From Petrotoga sp. 9PW.55.5.1 (GTDB lineage: Bacteria > Thermotogota > Thermotogae > Petrotogales > Petrotogaceae), in the NCBI RefSeq assembly GCF_003265365.1, contig NZ_AUPM01000038.1, positions 1 through 64,000 of the forward strand: a stretch of DNA of 64,000 nt. Direction: 5' to 3'. Position 1 is the first letter of the stretch. Every line of letters begins with the position of its first letter. A model generated the notes under the pieces. It saw only the letters and a program-made list of their open reading frames with translations. It was not told the origin of the DNA and made no database searches. Shown piece by piece: positions 1 through 6,974 of the stretch. Both the position numbers and the translations under genes were made by a program.

Positions 1-331
1 CATACTTATTTTTATTTTACTACTCCCCCTACTTTATCCAAATCCAACAGGGGCTAATTTTGCGGGGAATTAAAACCAAAAACCTCTCAAGAGAGGAATT
101 AAAGAGTGAGACCGTAACATAATAATTATACCTCCAAAGTAGTTTTGTAATTTTTATTAATTACGCGTCTAATTTGGAGGTATCATATCATAATACCGCA
201 GCTTTTTTTATTGATAATTTAATACTCAAAGCTATAAAATTTTAATACAATTGGCTTGTTTTTTAACATAAAAATCCTTTTATTTTGGTAATATATTAAT
301 ACGGATAACGAATCATTTTTAACAATAGAAG
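1..331. other. gene-free leader region with palindromes
   Basis: No convincing gene is seen in these 331 bases. Two symmetric elements stand out: a short palindrome with 6-base arms CCTCTC/GAGAGG at 83-96, and a larger inverted repeat at 128-183 listed separately. The strings GGAATTAAAAC (66-76) and GGAATTAAAG (95-104) resemble the 3' ends of type I-B CRISPR repeats. They are only 28 bases apart, so no repeat-spacer unit fits between them. The last 100 bases are AT-rich and probably hold the promoter of the MATE gene, but no good -35/-10 pair was identified. Confidence 0.4.
128..183. repeat. inverted repeat with 11-bp perfect arms
   Basis: The left arm ATACCTCCAAA (128-138) is the exact reverse complement of TTTGGAGGTAT (173-183). 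A nested pair GTAATT (147-152) / AATTAC (159-164) lies between them. Both strands therefore carry a GGAGGTAT string that resembles a ribosome binding site. There is no T-run, so it is not an ordinary intrinsic terminator. It could be an operator, a processed RNA hairpin or a mobile-element remnant; the sequence does not decide. Confidence 0.55.
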
Positions 332-1708
332 GTGACTAAAATAAAAACAAAGATTTCAGGAAAAGTTGATGTTTTGAAAATACCAATATGGAAAGCACTT
401 TTCACTCTTGCATGGCCGATTGTATTGATAAATATGATGCAGGCAATTTACAACATAACTGACGCTTTTTTCTTAGGAAAGTTGGGTGCGTTGGAACTAT
501 CCGTTCCCACGGTAGTTTGGCCATTAATATTCGTTTTCATTTCTTTTAGCGCTGGATTTTCTTACGCAGGAACATCCATGGTAGCACAATATACGGGTTA
601 CGGGAACCAAAGAAAGGCTGAAAAATCCGCTTCACAAACTATTATAGTGATGGCATTAGTTTCTTTTTCAATTATGGCCGTTATAATGATTTTTAATAAA
701 CCAATCTTGGGGCTATTAGAATTAAATTCAGAATTACTTGAACTCAGTCAAATATATTTGAAAATTATATCTTTGAGTTTACCTTTTAGTTTTTTAATGC
801 AAACCATTGCAGGAATTTTCAGAGGATGGGGTAATTCTCTAATTGCTTTAAAATTTAATGGAATAGCCATTCTTTTAAATGTGGTTCTTGATCCTATCTT
901 TATTTTTCAATTTGAACTCGGAGTTTTTGGAGCAGCATTGGCTACTTTGTTAGCTCAAGCAATTATGTCGATAGCTTTTTTAGTACTATTATTTAAGGGT
1001 AGTGAAGGTTTTAAAATACATATCAAAGATTTTACTCCGGATATTAAGATAATAAAAAAGGTGTTATCTATAGGATTGCCTTCATCAATCGGAGAATCTT
1101 TTACTGCAATAGGATTCGCTATAATAATGGGAGTTATAGCCCAATTTGGACCTGTTGTAATTAGTGGTTATGGTATTGGAAATAGAATGAACAATTTAAT
1201 CACTATGTTTGCTATGGGTATTTCTTTGGCAACTGCAACCATGGCAGGTCAATACGTTGGGGCAAAAAAACCTGAAAAAGCCGATGAAACAGTGAAAAAA
1301 GCTTCAATTGCAACTCTGCTGATTGTAGGCACAGCTTCTACTTTTATGTTTTTATTTGGCCACAACATAACACAATTTTTCATAAACGACCCAGATGTGA
1401 TTAAAGTAGGAGAGGAGTTCTTTAGATATGTATCTTTTTCTCTTCCCTTTTTCTCACTCGTTTCAATTTTTTTAGGCGCCTTAAGAGGAACGGGCCATAC
1501 TACACAATCTACTATTATAGATATGATAAGGTTATGGGGGATAAGAGTTCCGTTGGTGTTTTTCTTGGCAGAAACCCACGGCTATATAGGAGTTTTTATA
1601 GCCATGATAATAAGCAATTTCTCGGCTGTTTTACTTGCTATGGGCTTTTTAGTCTTTGGAAATTGGAAGAAGCCTGTTATAGAAGAAGCAGCTCCTAATA
1701 AAGCATAG
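332..1708 (+). CDS. MATE-family multidrug/sodium antiporter
   Basis: The 458-residue hydrophobic protein has the length and the two-halves architecture of MATE exporters, about 12 membrane segments in two repeats. The N-terminal stretch WKALFTLAWPIVLINMMQ and the FRGWGN/LRGTGHT loops that end each half are family-typical. It probably exports cationic organic compounds using a Na+ or H+ gradient; the substrate is not predictable. The start is uncertain. GTG at 332 lies inside AAGGTGA, which itself looks like a Shine-Dalgarno sequence, and an ATA codon follows about five bases later in frame. The phosphotransacylase gene follows after 27 bases on the same strand, so the two may be cotranscribed. 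Confidence 0.88.
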   Translation: MTKIKTKISGKVDVLKIPIWKALFTLAWPIVLINMMQAIYNITDAFFLGKLGALELSVPTVVWPLIFVFISFSAGFSYAGTSMVAQYTGYGNQRKAEKSASQTIIVMALVSFSIMAVIMIFNKPILGLLELNSELLELSQIYLKIISLSLPFSFLMQTIAGIFRGWGNSLIALKFNGIAILLNVVLDPIFIFQFELGVFGAALATLLAQAIMSIAFLVLLFKGSEGFKIHIKDFTPDIKIIKKVLSIGLPSSIGESFTAIGFAIIMGVIAQFGPVVISGYGIGNRMNNLITMFAMGISLATATMAGQYVGAKKPEKADETVKKASIATLLIVGTASTFMFLFGHNITQFFINDPDVIKVGEEFFRYVSFSLPFFSLVSIFLGALRGTGHTTQSTIIDMIRLWGIRVPLVFFLAETHGYIGVFIAMIISNFSAVLLAMGFLVFGNWKKPVIEEAAPNKA

Positions 1709-1735
1709 TAAAAGAAGTTAAGGGAGGCATAAAGA

Positions 1736-2620
1736 ATGAAGAACTTCCAAGAACTTTTAAAAAAGGCTAAATCTTCAACCAGAAAAAATGTCGTTTTAGT
1801 TGGAGCAGAAGATTTAGAAGCTCTAAAGGCAATTTCCATGGCTTATGAAGAAGGTTTTGTAAATCCAGTTTTAGTTGGCAATAAAGAAACAATAGCAAAA
1901 AATCTTGAAAGTATAGAACAAGATTTTGATATCATAGAAGCCGAAGACCCCAAAGAAGCTGCAGAAAAAGGAGTAAGACTAGTTTCAAGCGGCGCCGCAG
2001 ATCTTTTGATGAAAGGAAAAATAAAAACCTCTGAACTTTTAAAAGCGGTTTTAAACAAAGAATGGGGATTAAGAACAGGAAGTTTGCTCTCTCACGTAGC
2101 TGCTATTGAAACACCATATTTAGAAAGGTTACTGCTAGTAAGTGATGGCGGAATGATAATTAACCCTGATTTAACCCAGAAAATTGATATTATAAATAAT
2201 GCTGTTAAGGTTGCCAAAAACCTTGAAATAGACATCCCAAAAGTTGCTATTTTAGCTGCTGTTGAAGTTGTAAACCCCGATATGCCAGAAACAATAGACG
2301 CTTCGATTCTATCTCAAATGAACAAAAGAGGCCAAATAAAAGATTGCATAATAGATGGGCCTTTGGCTTTAGATAATGCTATTAGTGAAGAAGCAGCTAA
2401 AATCAAAAATATAAAAAGCGATGTCGCAGGTAAAGCGGATATATTAATAGTTCCTGATATTCATTCAGGAAATATATTGGGAAAATCAGCTGTGTATATC
2501 TCGGGTGGGAATGTAGCCGGTATGATTGTTGGAGCTAAAGCTCCAGTTGTTGTGGTTTCTAGATCGGATAACTCGCAATCCAAACTAGTGGCTCTTGCAC
2601 TCGGAGTTCTAAACGCTTGA
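1736..2620 (+). CDS. ptb: phosphate butyryltransferase (phosphate acetyl/butyryl transferase family)
   Basis: The 294-residue protein matches the single-domain Ptb/Pta_PTB family in length. Recognisable segments are LLMKGKIKT near residue 90, GLRTGSLLSHVA near 110, VSDGGMIINPDL near 135 and the C-terminal VVVVSRSDNSQSKL. It would transfer an acyl group between acyl-CoA and phosphate, giving acyl-phosphate for ATP formation by an acyl kinase. No butyrate or acetate kinase gene is adjacent, so a role as a phosphotransacetylase is also possible. The ATG at 1736 is preceded by a good ribosome site, AAGGGAGG. The gene converges with the haemolysin-III gene, with 34 bases between the stop codons and no clear terminator. 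Confidence 0.85.
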   Translation: MKNFQELLKKAKSSTRKNVVLVGAEDLEALKAISMAYEEGFVNPVLVGNKETIAKNLESIEQDFDIIEAEDPKEAAEKGVRLVSSGAADLLMKGKIKTSELLKAVLNKEWGLRTGSLLSHVAAIETPYLERLLLVSDGGMIINPDLTQKIDIINNAVKVAKNLEIDIPKVAILAAVEVVNPDMPETIDASILSQMNKRGQIKDCIIDGPLALDNAISEEAAKIKNIKSDVAGKADILIVPDIHSGNILGKSAVYISGGNVAGMIVGAKAPVVVVSRSDNSQSKLVALALGVLNA

Positions 2621-2654
2621 AGAAATGAATAGGTAAAAACCAAACTAAGAAGTA

Positions 2655-3302
2655 TTAAATCACATAAAAAAATACAGAGAAAAAATGGCAGATACTTCCT
2701 GCTAATACAATTAAATGCCATATCGCATGATGATAAGGAATTTTACGCCAGATGTAGAAAATTGTTCCCAATGTGTATAAAACTCCACCTATTACCAACC
2801 AAAAAAGACCCCAAAAATCTAAATTTTCTACTAAAGGCCCCATTGCAAAAACAACTAGCCATCCCATGGCTATATATAGGAGTGTTGAAAGTATCATAAA
2901 TTTTTTAACAAAGAAGATCTTAAACAAAATTCCTATAGCCGCCAAAATCCATACAACAGAAAATAAAATCCATCCTAAACGTCCATTCAATGTAATAAGG
3001 GCAAAAGGGGTATAAGTTCCTGCTATTAGAATATAGATTGCTGAATGATCAAAGATTTCAAAAAGTTCTTTAACCTTTTTGTTCTGGAAACTATGATAAA
3101 GTGTAGAAGCCGAATAAAGAATTATCAAAGAAGAACCATAAATAATAGAGCTAAAAATGCTCCAAGGTTGTTTGTTGATAGCTGAAAAAACCACCAACAA
3201 GACTAATGCAACTATACTCAGTAATGCCCCTATACCATGAATTACAGCGTTGGCTATTTCCTCTCTTATAGAAAATTTTTCTACATTCTCTAAATCTTTC
3301 AA
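2655..3302 (-). CDS. haemolysin III / PAQR family membrane protein
   Basis: The 215-residue protein has about seven membrane segments. Family signatures are the N-terminal EEIANAVIHGIGALL, the central LYHSF, DHSAIYILIAGTYTPF, and the C-terminal YHHAIWHLIVLAGS. The conserved His and Asp residues of these motifs form the presumed metal site of the PAQR/CREST hydrolase superfamily. The cellular role of bacterial members is poorly defined. The best start is TTG at 3302, eight bases after an AAGGGGA ribosome site, because the nearby ATG is out of frame. It begins one base after the stop of the upstream acetyltransferase gene, so the two form an operon. Confidence 0.85.
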   Translation of the reverse strand: MKDLENVEKFSIREEIANAVIHGIGALLSIVALVLLVVFSAINKQPWSIFSSIIYGSSLIILYSASTLYHSFQNKKVKELFEIFDHSAIYILIAGTYTPFALITLNGRLGWILFSVVWILAAIGILFKIFFVKKFMILSTLLYIAMGWLVVFAMGPLVENLDFWGLFWLVIGGVLYTLGTIFYIWRKIPYHHAIWHLIVLAGSICHFFSVFFYVI

Positions 3303-3303
3303 A

Positions 3304-3861
3304 TCATGATTCCCCTTTCAAGTTTAAGAATTCTTCTTTTAAAATATCCATAAATAAGATATCGAATCTTTCATTTTTGAAAAACTTAGCTTTTCTTCTC
3401 ACTCCTATTTCTTTGAAACCAGCTTTTTTATATGATTTTATAGCTCTTTTATTATAACTAAAAACTTCAAGCATTATATTTTGAAGATTTAAAAATCTAA
3501 AACCATAATTTAATAGCAATTTTATAGCTTCCGTGCCATAGCCTTTAGACAAATATTCTTTATCTCCTATGAATATCCCTAATGTAGCAGTTTGATTTAT
3601 ACTATCAACATTATGCAAACCACAGTTACCTATAAGCTTGTTTTCTTTTAAATCTACTATAGCGAAAACTGTATCGTTGCTTTTAGCCATCTTCTCTAAT
3701 ATGTCTTTTTCTTTATATAATGAGATAATACTAGGTTGTACTTGAAGGTTTTCATATATTTCAGGGTCATTTAACCATTCAGTATATTCTTCAAAGTCTT
3801 CTGGATTTACAGGTGATAAATAACATTTTTCTCCAACTATTTTCCGAAAATATTTGCTCAA
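3304..3861 (-). CDS. GNAT-family N-acetyltransferase (RimJ/RimL-like)
   Basis: The 185-residue protein reads as an Acetyltransf_3-type GNAT: an N-terminal YLSPVNPEDFEEYTEWLND segment, the acetyl-CoA loop KEYLSKGYGTEAIKLLLNY, and the C-terminal VFSYNKRAIKSYKKAGFKE motif. Proteins of this type acetylate protein N-termini, antibiotics or small metabolites, and the substrate here is unknown. The start is TTG at 3861, preceded by AAGAAGGG. A TATAAT -10 element lies on the minus strand at 3895-3900, although its -35 is weak. The gene precedes the haemolysin-III gene with one base between stop and start. Confidence 0.85.
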   Translation of the reverse strand: MSKYFRKIVGEKCYLSPVNPEDFEEYTEWLNDPEIYENLQVQPSIISLYKEKDILEKMAKSNDTVFAIVDLKENKLIGNCGLHNVDSINQTATLGIFIGDKEYLSKGYGTEAIKLLLNYGFRFLNLQNIMLEVFSYNKRAIKSYKKAGFKEIGVRRKAKFFKNERFDILFMDILKEEFLNLKGES

Positions 3862-4026
3862 ATTATTTTCCCTTCTTTCTTCTAACTTATATGCATTATA
3901 TCATATGTTAATGAAAAATTCCTGTATACAAAAGAAAAGTTGCTATGATTCTATAATTACAAATTATACTCAAAATGAGCACAATTTAGAAACTTAATCA
4001 ATTAAATTTCTTAAATTTTTTCGTTT

Positions 4027-4755
4027 TCAAATAGCTTTTATTTCTTTCTTTTCTTCTTGCGTATCCGTCCTTTCATAAACAAAATTTTTTGTAACTTTTC
4101 CATCTTTGATTTCTACTATTCTACCAGCATACCTTTCTACAATTTTCATGTTATGTGTAACCATGATTATTGTTAATCCCAATTCTTTGTTTATCTTCAT
4201 GGTAAGTTCCATTACCTTTTTCACATTTTTTGGATCAAGTGCTGCAGTATGTTCGTCTAATAGTAAAAGATCAGGTTTTGTTATTGAAGCAAGTACCATT
4301 GCAAGTGCCTGCTTTTGTCCTCCTGAAAATTCCTTTACTTTTGTTCTTAATCTGTCTTCTAGCCCCATATTCAAAGATTTTAAAAGTTCAAGTCCCTTGT
4401 ATTTACCAAAAGAGAAGAACCTATTGCCTTTTTTTGAGCCTAAGATAAGATTTTCTTCTAAAGTGAGATCAGGGAATACACCTCTATCAGGCTCTTGATA
4501 AACTATTCCTACATTTCTAAAAAGCTTATACGGTTTTGTCCGCTTAATAATTCTATCATTTAAAATGAATTCTCCTTGTTCTAATACTACTTCACCTGTG
4601 AGTACTTTGAAAAGTGTTGTTTTCCCCGCACCATTTGGACCTATTATAGTGACGAATTCTCCTTTTTTAATAGATAGATCAAAATTATTTAAAGCAATTT
4701 TCTCATTCACTTGATTTCTATTGTATACTACTCTGATGTTTTTAAGCTCAACCAT
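4027..4755 (-). CDS. ABC transporter ATP-binding protein, TrpXYZ-type importer
   Basis: This 242-residue ATPase has Walker A GPNGAGKTT (about residues 39-47), the signature FSGGQKQA, Walker B LLLLDEHTAAL and a switch His in IIMVTHN. It energises the permease encoded immediately upstream, whose 3' end it overlaps by 28 bases. Together with the PF04392-type binding protein, the trio matches the tryptophan/tyrosine-type importers known as TrpXYZ in streptococci. The substrate assignment rests mainly on the aromatic leader peptide at 6807-6893. DEHTAAL in place of the usual DEPTSGL is characteristic of this subfamily. Confidence 0.85.
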   Translation of the reverse strand: MVELKNIRVVYNRNQVNEKIALNNFDLSIKKGEFVTIIGPNGAGKTTLFKVLTGEVVLEQGEFILNDRIIKRTKPYKLFRNVGIVYQEPDRGVFPDLTLEENLILGSKKGNRFFSFGKYKGLELLKSLNMGLEDRLRTKVKEFSGGQKQALAMVLASITKPDLLLLDEHTAALDPKNVKKVMELTMKINKELGLTIIMVTHNMKIVERYAGRIVEIKDGKVTKNFVYERTDTQEEKKEIKAI

Positions 4756-5717
4756 TTTTTAAATTCCACCCTCCTTAATCCGATTACAATTATTATGAAT
4801 AAAGCGGTTATTAATTTCATATCACTGGATTGAAATCCTATTGTATAACCATATCTCATAGCCAAGGCAAGTAAAAATTGATATACAACAGCTCCGATTA
4901 TGGGACAAAGCATATTGTAAAAGAGATTTAATTTACCAAATATTATTTCTCCCAATATCACTGCTGCTAATGAAGTAACTACTATACCCTGTCCCATATT
5001 TACATCCGAAAATCCACCATACATAGAAAATAAAGCCCCAGATAATCCAGCAAAGAAGTTCCCTAAAAACAATCCTACTATACTCATAATTTCAGGATTC
5101 ATTCCCAAGTTTTTAATTCCAAGTTTGTTACCTCCATACCCTCTTAGAGCTATTCCAAATTCTGTTCTTAAAAAAATAATTGTTAAAACAGTTGAAATTA
5201 TAACTACTAACGTTATTAAAAGAGTGGAGTTATATCCTGAATTTTGTCTAAATGGAGACAAAGTTTCCTTTGATTCTTCTATAGTAATATAATCCTGTGT
5301 TTCTCTGTTTGAACTCATTCCTAAAAGATCGTCTAACTTTGTTCTTTCTGTATACTGTGCTTCCTGTTGTGCTTTTACTTCTTTAGGTACAGAGATATTT
5401 GGACCATTCATTACCCTAATGTTTATTGAATAAAGCATAGTCATTACTAAGATGCTAGCTAATAATGAATTAACCTTTAGTTTGTTGTGAATTATGGCAG
5501 TTATTATCCCAAAAAAGCCTGCCATTAATCCTCCCAGAATCATACACAATAACCATGGCATTCCAGCATACATAAAGGCGACGGTTACTGCTCCCCCTAA
5601 AACATATGACCCATCTGGAGTTAAATCTGGAAGATCTATTACCCTGAAACTTATAAATACTCCCATAGCCGCTAAGGACGCAATTAAACCTTGTTCTAAT
5701 ATACCTATTAAATCCAT
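4728..5717 (-). CDS. ABC transporter permease, TrpXYZ-type importer
   Basis: The 329-residue membrane protein belongs to the branched-chain permease superfamily (LivH-like). Family features are the N-terminal GLIASLAAMGVFISFRV, the DLTPDGSYVLGGAV segment and the C-terminal GLRRVEFKKW. About eight to ten membrane helices are visible, interrupted by a polar loop near residues 115-165 rich in Glu, Lys and Thr. ATG at 5717 follows a strong GGAGGAAAAA ribosome site. It lies 28 bases after the binding-protein gene and overlaps the ATPase gene, so all three are translated from one transcript. It would pass an aromatic amino acid through the cytoplasmic membrane. Confidence 0.85.
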   Translation of the reverse strand: MDLIGILEQGLIASLAAMGVFISFRVIDLPDLTPDGSYVLGGAVTVAFMYAGMPWLLCMILGGLMAGFFGIITAIIHNKLKVNSLLASILVMTMLYSINIRVMNGPNISVPKEVKAQQEAQYTERTKLDDLLGMSSNRETQDYITIEESKETLSPFRQNSGYNSTLLITLVVIISTVLTIIFLRTEFGIALRGYGGNKLGIKNLGMNPEIMSIVGLFLGNFFAGLSGALFSMYGGFSDVNMGQGIVVTSLAAVILGEIIFGKLNLFYNMLCPIIGAVVYQFLLALAMRYGYTIGFQSSDMKLITALFIIIVIGLRRVEFKKWLSLKTSE

Positions 5718-5745
5718 TTTTTCCTCCTAATATATCTTAAAACTC

Positions 5746-6687
5746 CTAGTTTACACCTACAACCTCATCTGCTATTTCTATAAATTGTTGTGGAATAGTT
5801 ACGTTTAGCTTTTTGGCTCTGTCTAAGTTAATGTAAAAGGTGAGTGAATCAGCACTTAACACTCGAGATTCAATTTCTGATGGTTTTTTGCCGTTTATAA
5901 GATCGTATACAATCTTCCCTGTTTCAATTCCTACTTGATAATAATCAAATCCGAATCCCAAAACAGAAGTATTTCTTGCTATATCTATATCTCCAGCCAC
6001 AACTGGAATATTTAATTTTTCGAATACTTGACCTAAAATTTCAGCAGATGAAGCAACAAGATTATCTGTGTATAAGTATCCAACATCTATTCTATTTGCA
6101 TTAGCATTTAAAGATGTAACAAGTTCGCTGGCGTTTGTTCCTGTGATTTCTATCACATTAAATCCCAACTGGGAACCAAATTTTTTAGTTTGATCGGCAA
6201 GAAATACAGAGTTTGCTTCTCCAGGATTGTAAAGTATAGCTAAATTTTTAGCATTTGGAAATATTGATCTCATAAGATTAACATGTGTTTCTACAGGTAC
6301 CATATCGCTTATTCCAACAACATTTCCTGGATTTTTCCCGAATTTTGGAATTAGACCGGCGCTTATTGGATCGGTAACTGCACTAAAAACAACAGGTTTA
6401 TCTTTTATTTCTGTGGCAGCTGCTTGTGCCGAAGGAGTTGCTATAGCTACTATAATATCAACATCGTTTTTAAACTTATTCGCAATCGCTATTGCGTTTT
6501 GAAAGGCGCCTTGAGCACTTTGATGCTCGAATTCAAAATCAACATTCTTTTCTTCTAGATAATCGAGTACACCTTGATAAATCCTATTTAAAGCAGGATG
6601 GTCAACGATTTGAGTAATTCCAATCTTAACAGAAAAAGATAATGTTACCAACAATATAACGCTCAATGTTAATGCTAACTTTTTCAT
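5746..6687 (-). CDS. ABC transporter substrate-binding protein (PF04392 type, TrpX-like)
   Basis: The 313-residue protein starts with a signal peptide (MKKLALTLSVILLVTLSFS) followed by the mature start KIGITQIVDHPALN. This is the typical beginning of ABC_sub_bind proteins. There is no lipobox cysteine, so it should be soluble in the periplasm. The segments DIIVAIATPSAQAA, PVVFSAVTDPISAGL and GNVVGISDMVPVETHV are family hallmarks. It is the first gene of the transporter operon and lies directly downstream of a leader peptide and terminator that probably tie expression to aromatic amino acid supply. GGAGGTG precedes the ATG at a good distance. Confidence 0.85.
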   Translation of the reverse strand: MKKLALTLSVILLVTLSFSVKIGITQIVDHPALNRIYQGVLDYLEEKNVDFEFEHQSAQGAFQNAIAIANKFKNDVDIIVAIATPSAQAAATEIKDKPVVFSAVTDPISAGLIPKFGKNPGNVVGISDMVPVETHVNLMRSIFPNAKNLAILYNPGEANSVFLADQTKKFGSQLGFNVIEITGTNASELVTSLNANANRIDVGYLYTDNLVASSAEILGQVFEKLNIPVVAGDIDIARNTSVLGFGFDYYQVGIETGKIVYDLINGKKPSEIESRVLSADSLTFYINLDRAKKLNVTIPQQFIEIADEVVGVN

Positions 6688-6719
6688 ACCTTTACACCTC
6701 CGAAAGTTTTTTGACGTAT

Positions 6720-6752
6720 AAAAAAAGGGTGTCTACTTTTTCGTAGACACCC
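6720..6752 (-). terminator. attenuator terminator of the aromatic-type ABC operon
   Basis: On the minus strand a 10-bp perfect stem, GGGTGTCTAC / GTAGACACCC, encloses a six-base loop and is followed at once by seven T. It lies between the leader peptide and the first structural gene, 33 bases before its ATG, so transcripts must read through it to express the transporter. Its 5' arm can also pair with AGACACC at the end of the leader-peptide reading frame, giving a competing structure. Confidence 0.88.
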
Positions 6753-6786
6753 GATTTTTTACCTTTCAACCTTTTTTTGAAAAACA

Positions 6787-6826
6787 GGCATTGAATAGGC
6801 ACCAAATCAGGTGTCTTTCCAATACC
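6787..6826 (-). promoter_or_regulatory. leader RNA hairpin competing with the attenuator
   Basis: In the transcript, GGTATTG (6826-6820) pairs with CAATGCC (6793-6787), allowing one G-U pair, and GACACC (6815-6810) pairs with GGTGCC (6803-6798) with one mismatch. The hairpin includes the last Trp-Tyr-Trp codons and the stop codon of the leader peptide. AGACACC can alternatively pair over seven bases with the 5' arm of the terminator (6746-6752). Mutually exclusive pairings around aromatic codons are the usual design of ribosome-mediated attenuation. Which stalled position favours read-through is not resolved here. Confidence 0.6.
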
Positions 6827-6893
6827 AAAAGTAAAAGTGATTATAATTATTATCTAAATTAGAATAAGGAATTAAACATGAATTTTTTTTCAT
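6807..6893 (-). CDS. leader peptide with Phe/Tyr/Trp codon run
   Basis: A 28-codon open frame starts with ATG at 6893, six bases after a GAGAGGG ribosome site, and ends with TGA at 6807-6809. Residues 19-25 read HFYFWYW. In total the peptide has two Trp, four Tyr and two Phe, which is far from chance for so short a frame. It sits between a near-consensus promoter and an intrinsic terminator. By analogy with the trp and phe leader peptides of other bacteria, ribosome stalling at scarce aromatic aminoacyl-tRNAs would control the terminator ahead of the ABC transporter operon. It is too short to be found by ordinary gene calling. Confidence 0.85.
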   Translation of the reverse strand: MKKNSCLIPYSNLDNNYNHFYFWYWKDT

Positions 6894-6928
6894 AGTAACC
6901 CTCTCTTAATTCAAAATTAATTTTTGAG

Positions 6929-6958
6929 ATTATACCATTAAAAAAGAAGATTTGTCAA
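6929..6958 (-). promoter_or_regulatory. sigma-70 promoter of the aromatic-type ABC operon
   Basis: On the minus strand TTGACA (6958-6953) and TATAAT (6934-6929) are both perfect consensus hexamers separated by 18 bases. Transcription would begin near 6922, about 30 bases before the leader-peptide start codon. So strong a promoter followed by an attenuator fits regulation by termination and not by initiation. Confidence 0.85.
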
Positions 6959-6974
6959 GAGAAAAATAAAATAT

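Noticed and set aside
6688-6974. T-box riboswitch upstream of the aromatic-type ABC operon
   Set aside because: The leader has a terminator, but no T-box sequence or specifier stem is found; a leader peptide with aromatic codons explains it better.
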